Source: Confluentibacter citreus (lineage in GTDB: Bacteria; Bacteroidota; Bacteroidia; Flavobacteriales; Flavobacteriaceae). Taken from it: DNA of 64,000 nucleotides. Both the position numbers and the translations under genes were made by a program. Of this stretch, positions 43,655-52,865 are shown one piece after another. The notes below the pieces were generated by a model, which did no database searches, had not been told where the DNA came from, and saw only the letters and a program-made list of their open reading frames with translations. Within the stretch, counting starts at the first letter, position 1. Every line of letters begins with the position of its first letter. The DNA is taken from the NCBI RefSeq assembly GCF_002807055.1, contig NZ_NIXN01000009.1, positions 124,001-188,000 on the forward strand, in the 5' to 3' direction.

Positions 43655-46600
43655 CTATTTAACCAACAAACGCACACCTTCACTATGACTACTAAATTCT
43701 GGCGCATACATACTTTGAATGGTGGTAATGCCATTGCTCATATTGCCCGCATTATTGACTCTTAAATCGTATTCAAATATAAAAATGCCTTTTGGTAAAT
43801 AATCAAAAAAGAAGTTTGTGGACGCATCTTTTGTGCTTTCATAATAGCCTAATCCGTCTTGCCATTTGTATTGGGAAATCACATTTATAGGTTCTAATCC
43901 AGCGGCGCGCATGTCTTTCATATGGATAAATTCCATAGCTCTATCGCTTTGCAATTCAATGCGAACACGAACCAAATCACCAACTTTAAGATTAGTTTTT
44001 TCTGTAATTTCAGAAATTTGCTCGCCCATATCCGTATTCTTTTTAAGGAACAGTTTTTTCTTCAATTTAAGCGGTGTTTCTGACGAAGTTATTTTGTCTA
44101 AATCTTCAAAATATTGCCAATATAAACCGCCCCAAGCAATGCCTTCACCTTTTTTGGTCAGTTTTACTTCCGCCATTTCTGGTTTAATTTCAGAAGAACT
44201 CCAAGATGTTTTATAATATCCTGTTCCAGCTTCTATTTTAACATCTTCGAGTTTAGAAGGTTCAATTTTTTGTCCGCCCAAAACCACGTCAACTGCATCG
44301 GTCACCGATAACCAATCGTTACCTTGAAGTAACAAGGCATACACAGCTTCGGTAGTTGCTTTGGTCGTTTTCCATTGATTGGTCTGTTTATTTTTTAGTA
44401 ACCAGATTTTAAGATTATCAATGGTTTTTGTATCATTTTCAATTTCAGCAAACGCTTCAATTAGTAACGCTTGCGTTTCAATCGGCGCTTGATACCAATA
44501 CCAAGAAGCGGTGTTTTCTTTCCAATACATGCCCAATTCTTCTGAAGTAATACTGGTTTCTTTCAACGATTTTAAAATTTTAGCGGAGGTTGATTTGTCA
44601 TTCAATCGTTCTGAAACCAACGCCATCAATCCTTTGGCGTACAAGGAACGAATCAACCAATATTTTTGCATTTGCGTTTGGTAATATTTGGTAATATCTT
44701 CGACTTCTTTAGATTTTTTAACATCTGGAAAGAAGCTTCGCATATATAAATAATGCAGTTGCGTGTAGCTTAAATGATCTTTGTTTAAATCGACTTTAGC
44801 ATCATATTTCCGAATATCTTTATATTCTTGAATGAATTCAGAATCTAGATATTTGATGGCTTTTTCAAGCATTTTTGATTCAGAAGAGGACCCTTCGACT
44901 GCGCTCAGGGTGACACCAAGTTTATTCAAATGTCCAAAACCGGTAATAATGTGTTGGGTAATGTATCTGTTTTCTCGTCCGCCATTAAACCATGCCCAAG
45001 CTCCATTTGATAGTTGATTGTTCTCCAATTTACGCATAGCCGATTGCAATTCGTTATTCATTTTATTCAAATCAAATAACAAAGCGATGCGTTTTTTCTG
45101 TTCGGTTTCACTTTGAGCATCACGTAACCAAGGTGTTTCTTGAATAAGAATGGATTTTAATTCTTCATTCTTTTCAAGATTACTCATCAGCACATCTTGA
45201 GACCCCCATTGATTAAACACTTCCTGAATTCTATGGTTTGAATTCGCAATATGACTCGCCAAAGCATTCGCATAATAACGCGAGAAGGTTTGCTCGTTAC
45301 AATCATACGGATATTCCATTAAATAAGGCAAGGCTTGTACGGCATACCACGCTGGATTGGAAGTGATTTCCAAAGTTAACTTGTGGTTTTTTAGCGTTGT
45401 TGAGGTGCTAGTTTTAAGCTTGTCTAATGTAAACGTTCTGGTTTCGTTACTACGAATCCACATAGGCAACGTTTCAGTAACCAATAGTCTATTTGATAAT
45501 ACGGGCAAGGCGTTTTGTTCGCCATCGCTAAAAGCGTCTGATTTCGCTATGATTTTATATTGAACGGCATCAACATCGTCAGGGATGGTTAAATTCCAAG
45601 TGATTTGCGTGTTGCCTTTAGAAGGAACAATAAAAGAAGCCCCCTCTAACTCCCCTGTTTCGACTCCGCTAAACACGGGCTCCAGGGTCGGACTGAGCAA
45701 GTTAGCGGTTATGTCTTTTCCAGAAATAGCATCTGTCAAAATTAAAACGGCTTGTCCAGAAAGTTGTTTGTCAGTTAGATTAGCGATTTTTGTACTGATG
45801 CTTATTTGATCACCTTGACGTAAAAAACGAGGTGTGTTGGGGATGACCATCAATTCTTTTTGGGTAACGGTTGTTAAGGTTTTGGTAGCACTTTCCAAGG
45901 TTTTGGTATGCGCCAATAATTGCAGTTTCCATTGGGTTAAGGCTTCTGGTGTGGTGAAACTGAAACTCACATTTCCATCTTTATCGGTTTGTAACTGCGG
46001 AAAGAAAAACGCTGTTTCTTGAAGGTTTTTACGGATTTGAATGTTGTCGAAATTTGGTTTTTTTGTGGTATTTTCAATGGCTTCTGTCTTTGATTTCATG
46101 TCCATCTCATCTTCAGCATCTAGTTGTTCTGTTACTACAGAAACAACACTACCTGTTAAGGAGGCTTTTCTCATGGCTGCATAACCAGTGACTACTACTT
46201 CGTCCAAATGATTACTATCTTCAGCTAAAGAAATACTCAAACTATTGTTATTAGCAATATTAATTTCCCTTGTAATATAACCTACATAACTAATTACTAA
46301 TTTATCACCAGTATTTGCCTGTATTAAAAAGTTTCCATCAAAGTCTGTTGCAACTCCTATTGAAGTTCCTTTTATTAAAACAGTAACACCGGGTAATGGG
46401 TTTCCGCTGTCATCAAAAACAGTTCCTGACACAAATCCTTTTTTTATAGAATCATCATATTTCGATTCAGTTTTAAGTCTTAAAGATTTAATATAATTAT
46501 CATGTCGACTTTTATTAAAATTGAAACTGAATCCAAACCAATTTAATTGGTCAAAGTATTGCTGAGGATAATTTGTATTTGCAAATGGTTTATTGTAAAC

Positions 46601-49600
46601 CCTGAAATTTTTTGTTCCAAAACTCTGGTATGCATTGCGATTTTTGGAATAATAAAAATTTCTGTCAATAAAATTAAAAATCCAACTATGCGGCTTGAAC
46701 TGGTCCAAAGACGCATCATACATGCTTGCTAATAATTCCGCAGATACTTTGTCACCTTGAGGCCCTTTAATTTTAAAACTCCAAGTTTCATCGGTTCCGG
46801 GTTGTAATTTATCACGGAATGTGGTGGTTTCAATATCTAAATCCGTTTTAGGGTAAGGCACCATAATACCTACTACACCCGATTGAAAACCATTGAAAGC
46901 AGCGAAACTGTAATTAATGACAAATCCTCTGACATCTTCTGAATTAACAGGAATGGAAATCGTCTTTTTGTTATTATTTAATGAAATGATTTGAGTTTGA
47001 ACAATTTTATTGTTTTTTTCAATAGAAACTGTGACTTTTAAATCAGGAGCAGCAGAAGCAAACGTCACCAAAGCAGTTTCCCCAACTTTGTAAGTCGGTT
47101 TATTGGTGGTGATGCTGAGCAATTGATTATCCGCCACCGTTTTGTCATCATCACTATACAATATAGTTTTTATTTCATCTTTAACCAACTGATCAAATTT
47201 ATCTTTACTTTCCAAAGTGATGAGGTATTGCCCAGATCCCCATTTTTTAACATTTCCTAATTCAAGTTCCTTAGATGTATTGGTATCAAAGGATTTTTCA
47301 AAAACCAAATCGCCTTTTTCCCAATTATTGGAGTCATGTTCATCTTTATAAGCATCGTGTGGAAACAGATTTTTAAAAGCTTCTTCTGAAAAATCTTGAT
47401 AATCTGGAGCCGGCCAAGGTCTAGTTCTTAAAACGGACTTCGGTGCCAGTAATTTGTATATTTTAACAATACCCGTTGCTGGCACGAATTCACCATTTAG
47501 ATTTTTGGTATCGATATTGATTTTTTCGTCTTTTTCGTTTTTATCTAATTTATCAGCAATAGTCATAGTTGCTACCAAGGCATGGTATCCAACGTTAACA
47601 ATTGTTGTGGCACTTCGGGTTTCACCATTTAAATCGGTGACATCCGCCGTAATTTCATAATTGAAAATAGGCAAACTAGTTTTGTCCACACTTGGGTCGG
47701 GAATGGCTTTAAAGATAATTTCAAATTCACCTTTTTCATTGGTGGTGCTTTCACCATACGTGATTTCTTGAGGTTCACTATCAAACCAAGGTCTTGACCA
47801 AAAATACCAACGTGGATATTCCACTTTTCTATGCACACGATACACTACTTTGGCATCGGTAATGTTACTTCCAGCGTAAGCCAAAGCTGTTCCTTTTACT
47901 GTAACGGAATCATTGACTTTATAGCTTTCAGTAACAGGATTGAATTTGGTTTCGAACTTAGGGCGTTTGTATTCTTCAACGGAGAAATAATGTTCCAAAA
48001 AGAAATCTTCTTCATCACCATCGAATTCGATGTAATTTTCGCCATTTAATCCAGAATTTGGTAGTATAAATTCACCAGAAACGGAACCAAATTCATTGGT
48101 TTTAAATTCTAGTTTTCTAATTTCATCACCATTGACATCATACAATATAGCAGAAACTGGTTCGTTTGCTACCACTTCCGATTTTCCACCATTCGGATTC
48201 GTTTTTATCGCAATAGCTTTAAAATAAACGGTTTGCCCTGGGCGGTAGATGCTTCTGTCGGTAAACAAAAAGGCTTTGAATTCAGTTTCCGCTTTTTCTC
48301 TTTTATAATGTTGACTTACATAATAATCTCCAAAATAAGCGGTGTCGCTGCCAAACTTAACTTTTGCATTCAGATTTCTATAACGGTATTTGGTTTTCTC
48401 AATGTTGATTTCGCCAAACAAGTTTGTTTTAAAATTTTCTTTTTGGATGCTTCTATTGTTATTTTCAGTAAAACTCAATTCTACATCAGCATCCACAATC
48501 GGTTTTCCATTATTTCTATCAATAACTTGAAAGATTTTATGGTCTTCAGTTTCAGTTTCAACCAAGGCTAAATTGGTAACTTGAATGGTAGAAAAAGCAA
48601 ATGTTTCATCATCATTTTTTGTTGAAGCAAAGATTAAGTACGTGCCGTTATTAAGTTTGGGGATGGCGATTTCGGTGGAATGATTTTGATAGTCATTCTC
48701 GTTCCTAAGTTTACTTTCCCATTGGTTAAAAACAGCTAGTTTTTTAATGAAAGTCAGCTGCTCTTCTTTCTGGTAAACTTTATTAAATTGTTCTAATTGG
48801 TTTTGTGATAGTTTGAATATTTTAAACTGAAGCGTGTCCAAATTTTTATAACTAACCAACAAACGCGCATGTTGTTGAATTGGTAAAAAATTCTCTGTAG
48901 TAATATCTAAGGCTTGTTGCTCGATTTGTTGTTTTAAAATGGCACATTTTTCCGCAGCTTTGCTTTTTGGGAATTTTTCAATCACGGCATTGCAAATAGC
49001 CATGGCTTCTTTTGCTTTCCAACGGTTGTCTTCGTTTGTTTTTAATTGATATTGTTGACTTTGTTGGTAATATATGGAAGCGATTTCAAAATTGTATAAA
49101 GCAGAAACTTCGTGTTCTTTCAGTTTGTCTTTTTCAGTTGTAAGCGCTTGCAATAAAAGAGTTTCCTTATCACTAAAAGTGCCATATTCATTCACGAATT
49201 TTAAACGTTCAATATTCACATCCGCGAAAGCGAAAGGTTCTTTATCCTTTAAATGGAATTGAATGAGGTCTTGATAAATTTTTAGAGCATGTAACTGTAA
49301 AGATGTTGAATCTTTAGACGTCAATTTTATATTCGAAAATGTTGAAGCCTCCCCTAAAAACTGTGGATTATCAATTTCAAATTTATAAGCAGGTTTGGTG
49401 ATGTTGGTTTCATTGGTTTTGTAAAAATTCAACGCTTCATGATTTAAAAAATCGAATAAAGTTGGTCGGTAAATTTTAGAATTTTTTTGAAGATTTAAAA
49501 TCGCATCATAATTTTCTAAAGGCTCCAATTGAAGCATCGATCCGTTTTGTAACGAGTTTTGATAGTGTAGATGTATTTCATTGAATAGGGTTTGTAAATC

Positions 49601-50023
49601 CCATGTTCTAAAGTCTTCAGCATTTACTTTTTCTTCCGTTTTGGTTCTATTATAAAATTGCCAACGGTTTTGGTTAAAATATTGCCAGTACATGTTGGCG
49701 AGTAAACTTTCTAATATATTTTTTGATGGGAATGTGCTAATGTCAATTTGTTTCTTAAAATCGTTTATGATTTTTAATTGGGCATCTTCTTCTAAAACCA
49801 AGGCAAACTTGCTTTTGTAAAACATGGTTTTTATAAGTTGCGGATCATTCTTGTCTTTTGTTGCTTGTTTTGCAATGTCTTCAACTATTTTTAAAGCTGA
49901 TTTAGGTAAGCCATCTATTTCAAATTTTTCAACTTGGTTCCATAAATTCTCATAATTTGGTGTTTGTGCTTGCAGAAAATTAGCGAAAAGCATGATCATT
50001 AATAAAGTTGTATATGTCTTCAT
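43655..50023 (-). CDS. Alpha-2-macroglobulin-like protein with internal carboxypeptidase-regulatory-like domain
   Basis: A 2122-residue exported protein (signal peptide 1-19, ends F-L-Q-A-Q) of the bacterial alpha-2-macroglobulin family, which traps proteases. The thioester site P-Y-D-C-N-E-Q lies near 1574, intact (CxEQ). Preceding MG-like beta domains include T-D-R-S-I-Y-R-P-G-Q-T-V-Y-F (about 592-605). Unusually, residues about 1195-1285 are a carboxypeptidase-regulatory-like domain ending E-V-V-V-T-G-Y-A, as at the N terminus of SusC proteins. Two stretches, about residues 1702-1711 (T-L-S-A-V-E-G) and 1441-1461, are encoded by repeat-like DNA. It has no adjacent pbpC partner. A promoter box is at 50081-50088. 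Confidence 0.93.
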   Translation of the reverse strand: MKTYTTLLMIMLFANFLQAQTPNYENLWNQVEKFEIDGLPKSALKIVEDIAKQATKDKNDPQLIKTMFYKSKFALVLEEDAQLKIINDFKKQIDISTFPSKNILESLLANMYWQYFNQNRWQFYNRTKTEEKVNAEDFRTWDLQTLFNEIHLHYQNSLQNGSMLQLEPLENYDAILNLQKNSKIYRPTLFDFLNHEALNFYKTNETNITKPAYKFEIDNPQFLGEASTFSNIKLTSKDSTSLQLHALKIYQDLIQFHLKDKEPFAFADVNIERLKFVNEYGTFSDKETLLLQALTTEKDKLKEHEVSALYNFEIASIYYQQSQQYQLKTNEDNRWKAKEAMAICNAVIEKFPKSKAAEKCAILKQQIEQQALDITTENFLPIQQHARLLVSYKNLDTLQFKIFKLSQNQLEQFNKVYQKEEQLTFIKKLAVFNQWESKLRNENDYQNHSTEIAIPKLNNGTYLIFASTKNDDETFAFSTIQVTNLALVETETEDHKIFQVIDRNNGKPIVDADVELSFTENNNRSIQKENFKTNLFGEINIEKTKYRYRNLNAKVKFGSDTAYFGDYYVSQHYKREKAETEFKAFLFTDRSIYRPGQTVYFKAIAIKTNPNGGKSEVVANEPVSAILYDVNGDEIRKLEFKTNEFGSVSGEFILPNSGLNGENYIEFDGDEEDFFLEHYFSVEEYKRPKFETKFNPVTESYKVNDSVTVKGTALAYAGSNITDAKVVYRVHRKVEYPRWYFWSRPWFDSEPQEITYGESTTNEKGEFEIIFKAIPDPSVDKTSLPIFNYEITADVTDLNGETRSATTIVNVGYHALVATMTIADKLDKNEKDEKINIDTKNLNGEFVPATGIVKIYKLLAPKSVLRTRPWPAPDYQDFSEEAFKNLFPHDAYKDEHDSNNWEKGDLVFEKSFDTNTSKELELGNVKKWGSGQYLITLESKDKFDQLVKDEIKTILYSDDDKTVADNQLLSITTNKPTYKVGETALVTFASAAPDLKVTVSIEKNNKIVQTQIISLNNNKKTISIPVNSEDVRGFVINYSFAAFNGFQSGVVGIMVPYPKTDLDIETTTFRDKLQPGTDETWSFKIKGPQGDKVSAELLASMYDASLDQFKPHSWIFNFIDRNFYYSKNRNAYQSFGTKNFRVYNKPFANTNYPQQYFDQLNWFGFSFNFNKSRHDNYIKSLRLKTESKYDDSIKKGFVSGTVFDDSGNPLPGVTVLIKGTSIGVATDFDGNFLIQANTGDKLVISYVGYITREINIANNNSLSISLAEDSNHLDEVVVTGYAAMRKASLTGSVVSVVTEQLDAEDEMDMKSKTEAIENTTKKPNFDNIQIRKNLQETAFFFPQLQTDKDGNVSFSFTTPEALTQWKLQLLAHTKTLESATKTLTTVTQKELMVIPNTPRFLRQGDQISISTKIANLTDKQLSGQAVLILTDAISGKDITANLLSPTLEPVFSGVETGELEGASFIVPSKGNTQITWNLTIPDDVDAVQYKIIAKSDAFSDGEQNALPVLSNRLLVTETLPMWIRSNETRTFTLDKLKTSTSTTLKNHKLTLEITSNPAWYAVQALPYLMEYPYDCNEQTFSRYYANALASHIANSNHRIQEVFNQWGSQDVLMSNLEKNEELKSILIQETPWLRDAQSETEQKKRIALLFDLNKMNNELQSAMRKLENNQLSNGAWAWFNGGRENRYITQHIITGFGHLNKLGVTLSAVEGSSSESKMLEKAIKYLDSEFIQEYKDIRKYDAKVDLNKDHLSYTQLHYLYMRSFFPDVKKSKEVEDITKYYQTQMQKYWLIRSLYAKGLMALVSERLNDKSTSAKILKSLKETSITSEELGMYWKENTASWYWYQAPIETQALLIEAFAEIENDTKTIDNLKIWLLKNKQTNQWKTTKATTEAVYALLLQGNDWLSVTDAVDVVLGGQKIEPSKLEDVKIEAGTGYYKTSWSSSEIKPEMAEVKLTKKGEGIAWGGLYWQYFEDLDKITSSETPLKLKKKLFLKKNTDMGEQISEITEKTNLKVGDLVRVRIELQSDRAMEFIHMKDMRAAGLEPINVISQYKWQDGLGYYESTKDASTNFFFDYLPKGIFIFEYDLRVNNAGNMSNGITTIQSMYAPEFSSHSEGVRLLVK
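44891..44917. repeat. Intergenic-type palindrome inside the alpha-2-macroglobulin gene
   Basis: The core CTTCGACTGCGCTCAG (44893-44908) is identical to the intergenic copy at 5309-5324. Read on the minus strand it encodes V-T-L-S-A-V-E-G-S in frame, a peptide commonly produced when this palindromic element lands in genes. Confidence 0.8.
45640..45700. repeat. Second repeat-like insert inside the alpha-2-macroglobulin gene
   Basis: ccctgtttcgactccgctaa and aaacacggg form an imperfect hairpin with ttcgactccgct, a variant of the element at 44893. The segment encodes S-P-T-L-E-P-V-F-S-G-V-E-T-G-E-L-E-G in frame. Confidence 0.5.
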
Positions 50024-50080
50024 ATTTCAATTTTGCTACAAGTTACTTTCAAAAGTTATTCCAAAAAACAATAAACGTGG

Positions 50081-50088
50081 CAAAGTTA
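50081..50088 (-). promoter_or_regulatory. -7 box for the alpha-2-macroglobulin gene
   Basis: On the minus strand TAACTTTG matches the -7 consensus, about 58 bp before the gene start. The rest of the 228-bp divergent spacer (50024-50251) is AT-rich without other features. Confidence 0.45.
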
Positions 50089-50251
50089 TTGTTGGATGAG
50101 TGAAGATAGCTATTTTAACAGTGAAGTAGCTGAATCAAATTTATCATTTCATTAATAATTTTTAATAAATTAAAGCCTTAAATTGCACTGATAAATATGA
50201 TTAAATTTATCTTATAAAGATTTAAACGACGAATGATTAAAATGTTTGCCC

Positions 50252-51208
50252 ATGAAAAAATATTTATACCTACTCTTATTTCTACCTGTTCTAGCGTTTA
50301 GCCAAACGACAAAAGATAGCATTACAAAACTGCTCAGTAAAAAGCAATATATCGAAGCGGAGCATACAGCATATAATTATCTCAAAAAAAATCCACAAGA
50401 CATGCAAGTCAAGGAATTATTGGGAGATGCTTATGGCTATCAAAAAAAGTGGGATGAAGCGATTTCCGTTTATAAACAGCTTGTAGGTTACCAAAAAAAT
50501 AATGCTGAATATCAATATAAATATGGTGGCGCCATGGGTATGAAAGCCTTGGCTGTTAATAAAATTGAGGCATTAGGAATGGTGGGCGATATTAAGGAAG
50601 CCTTTTTAAAAGCTGCTGAATTAGACCCTAAGCATACCAATACACGTTGGGCCTTGGTTGAATTTTATATGCAAATACCTGGACTTATAGGAGGTAGTCA
50701 AGACAAGGCACTTAGGTATGCTGATGAACTTTATAACTTATCTAAAGTGGATGGTTATTTAGCAAAAGGCTATATTTACGAAACTGATAATGAACCAAAT
50801 TTGGCTGAAAAATATTATAAATTGGCCATTAAGGAAGGTGGCTCATTATGGTGCTACGATAAATTAACAACGTTCTACGAAAAACAAAAGCAACCAGAAA
50901 AAGCTCTTAATAATCTAGAGGAAGCCAAAAGTAAACACAAGCGTAATGCACTTCACTATCAAATAGGTAAGGTGGCTGCGGAATATAATATTGAATTGCA
51001 TAAAGGAGAACAATGTTTAATTACCTACATAGAAAATTATTCTCCTAATGATGGTGTGCCAAAAGCATGGGCATACTACCGTTTGGCACAAATTTATTTG
51101 CTTAAAAAGGATAAAAGAGAAGCTTTGAAACACATTGATTTGGCTATTTCTGAATATCCGAAAATGAAACCCTTCAACGAAGAGAAGCAGAAGATATTGA
51201 AGCTGTAG
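50252..51208 (+). CDS. Secreted TPR protein
   Basis: A 318-residue protein with a signal peptide (ends L-A-F-S-Q) followed by helical TPR repeats: E-A-E-H-T-A-Y-N-Y-L, D-E-A-I-S-V-Y-K-Q-L, A-E-K-Y-Y-K-L-A-I and final A-Y-Y-R-L-A-Q-I-Y. The segment M-Q-I-P-G-L-I-G-G-S-Q-D-K-A is characteristic of a conserved group of such proteins. It is a periplasmic or outer-membrane scaffold; the partner is unknown. ATG 50252 is chosen; a TTG at 50246 would add two residues only. Confidence 0.8.
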   Translation: MKKYLYLLLFLPVLAFSQTTKDSITKLLSKKQYIEAEHTAYNYLKKNPQDMQVKELLGDAYGYQKKWDEAISVYKQLVGYQKNNAEYQYKYGGAMGMKALAVNKIEALGMVGDIKEAFLKAAELDPKHTNTRWALVEFYMQIPGLIGGSQDKALRYADELYNLSKVDGYLAKGYIYETDNEPNLAEKYYKLAIKEGGSLWCYDKLTTFYEKQKQPEKALNNLEEAKSKHKRNALHYQIGKVAAEYNIELHKGEQCLITYIENYSPNDGVPKAWAYYRLAQIYLLKKDKREALKHIDLAISEYPKMKPFNEEKQKILKL

Positions 51209-51325
51209 TTAGTCACAGTTTAAAGTTTCAGTTTCAGTTATTTTGTATCTCTGAAACTCTGAAACTTTGAGCCTTTGTGTCTTTGAAACTTTACCGCTGT
51301 AAACCTTTGAAACTACCTCGCAAAA
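51209..51325. repeat. Short-word repeat spacer
   Basis: The words gtttcagtttcag, ctgaaactctgaaac, tttgaaactttaccg and cctttgaaactacc are repeated with drift from about 51215 to 51317, between the TPR and mpl genes. It is the longest of the short-word spacers. Confidence 0.75.
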
Positions 51326-51355
51326 AAGTATATTTGAGTCATTCAAAATAGATAC

Positions 51356-52711
51356 ATGAACGTACATTTTATAGCTATTGGTGGTTCTGCCATGCACAAT
51401 TTAGCAATCGCACTACATAATAAAGGATACCAAGTTACAGGAAGCGACGATGAAATTTTTGAACCTTCAAAATCCAGATTAAACGCCAAAGGGCTATTGC
51501 CAGAAACCTATGGTTGGTATCCAGAAAAAATCAATTCAACTATTGATGCTATTGTGTTGGGGATGCACGCCAAGGCAGATAACCCCGAGTTGCTGAAAGC
51601 CCAAGAATTAGGCTTGAAAATTTACAGTTATCCTGAATTTTTATATGAACAATCCAAAAATAAAACCCGAGTGGTTATAGGCGGAAGCCACGGAAAAACC
51701 ACGATTACCTCTATGATTCTTCACGTGATGCATTACCATGATAAAGATGTGGATTACATGGTAGGTGCCCAATTGGAAGGGTTTGATGTGATGGTGAAAC
51801 TGACAGAAGAAAATGATTTTATGGTTCTTGAAGGTGATGAATATTTAAGTTCACCAATTGATAGACGTCCAAAATTTCATTTGTACAAACCCAATATAGC
51901 CTTGTTGAGCGGTATTGCTTGGGATCATATTAATGTATTTCCAACTTATGATAATTATGTGGAACAGTTTCGAATTTTTATAGATTCTATAGTTAGTGGA
52001 GGCAGTATTACCTATAATGAAGAAGACCCTGAAGTAAAACGTGTGGTGGAGGTTAGTGTGAATACCATTCGGAAATTACCATACAAAACCCCAAACTATA
52101 CCGTGGAAAACGGACAAACACTATTAGAAACTCCTGAAGGACCATTGCCGATTGAGGTTTTTGGAAAACACAATTTAAACAATCTTGCTGGAGCCAAATG
52201 GATTTGCCAGCATATGGGCATTGATGAAGATGATTTTTATGAAGCCATTGCAAGCTTTAAAGGAGCTAGCAAACGTCTGGAAAAAATCGCTGAAAGTAAA
52301 ACAAGTGTCGCCTATAAAGATTTTGCACATTCACCAAGTAAAGTAGAAGCTACTACCAAAGCAGTAAAAGAACAATACAGCAATAGAACGTTGGTGGCGT
52401 GTTTGGAATTACATACCTATAGCAGTTTAAATGCCGAATTTTTAAAAGAATATAAAGGGGCACTTGATGCTGCCGATGTTGCGGTGGTGTTTTACTCACC
52501 TCATGCTGTTGAAATTAAAAAGCTTAAAGAAGTCACCCACGAGCAAATAGCAAATGCTTTTGAACGTGACGATTTAATTATTTATACCAATCCAGACGAT
52601 TTTAAACAATTTTTATTCTCCCAAGACTTCAATAATAAAGCGTTATTGTTAATGAGTTCTGGTAATTATGGTGGCCTTAATTTTGATGAGGTTAAAGGGT
52701 TGATTGAGTGA
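51356..52711 (+). CDS. mpl: Murein peptide ligase
   Basis: A 451-residue Mur-ligase-family enzyme. It begins I-A-I-G-G-S-A-M-H-N-L-A and has the ATP loop G-G-S-H-G-K-T-T-I-T-S (about 107-117), then L-E-G-D-E-Y-L-S-S and A-H-S-P-S-K-V. These match Mpl, which ligates recovered L-Ala-gamma-D-Glu-meso-Dap tripeptide to UDP-MurNAc in peptidoglycan recycling. It therefore connects with the NamZ-type and amidase-like genes at 5.4-7.7 kb. The start at 51356 begins the typical M-N-V-H-F-I-A-I-G-G. Confidence 0.92.
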   Translation: MNVHFIAIGGSAMHNLAIALHNKGYQVTGSDDEIFEPSKSRLNAKGLLPETYGWYPEKINSTIDAIVLGMHAKADNPELLKAQELGLKIYSYPEFLYEQSKNKTRVVIGGSHGKTTITSMILHVMHYHDKDVDYMVGAQLEGFDVMVKLTEENDFMVLEGDEYLSSPIDRRPKFHLYKPNIALLSGIAWDHINVFPTYDNYVEQFRIFIDSIVSGGSITYNEEDPEVKRVVEVSVNTIRKLPYKTPNYTVENGQTLLETPEGPLPIEVFGKHNLNNLAGAKWICQHMGIDEDDFYEAIASFKGASKRLEKIAESKTSVAYKDFAHSPSKVEATTKAVKEQYSNRTLVACLELHTYSSLNAEFLKEYKGALDAADVAVVFYSPHAVEIKKLKEVTHEQIANAFERDDLIIYTNPDDFKQFLFSQDFNNKALLLMSSGNYGGLNFDEVKGLIE

Positions 52712-52865
52712 TTTTGTTTTGTCATGTCTGCTTAGGCAGGCATCCAGTTTGGGAATTATAATGTTGTTTTAGTTGCCAATTTTTTTTGTGCTGATTTTAC
52801 TCTTTTTTGAGAGCGATAAAGCGGTTCAAAAAACAGATTCCTGCCTACGCAGGAATGACAACCAT
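52712..52865. repeat. Spacer with paired dispersed palindromes
   Basis: The spacer has gtcatgtctgcttaggcagg (about 52723-52742) and the perfect 8-bp palindrome ATTCCTGC-ctac-GCAGGAAT (52837-52856), which are inverse copies of one element. They lie between convergent mpl and the esterase gene and could serve as a bidirectional terminator. Confidence 0.6.

Noticed and set aside
43866-44216. Open frame of 116 codons on the plus strand
   Set aside because: It is the complement of the alpha-2-macroglobulin gene, with no signal of its own.
51209-51325. Possible CRISPR-like repeat array
   Set aside because: The period is about 8-12 bp with changing words, so it is a low-complexity spacer.
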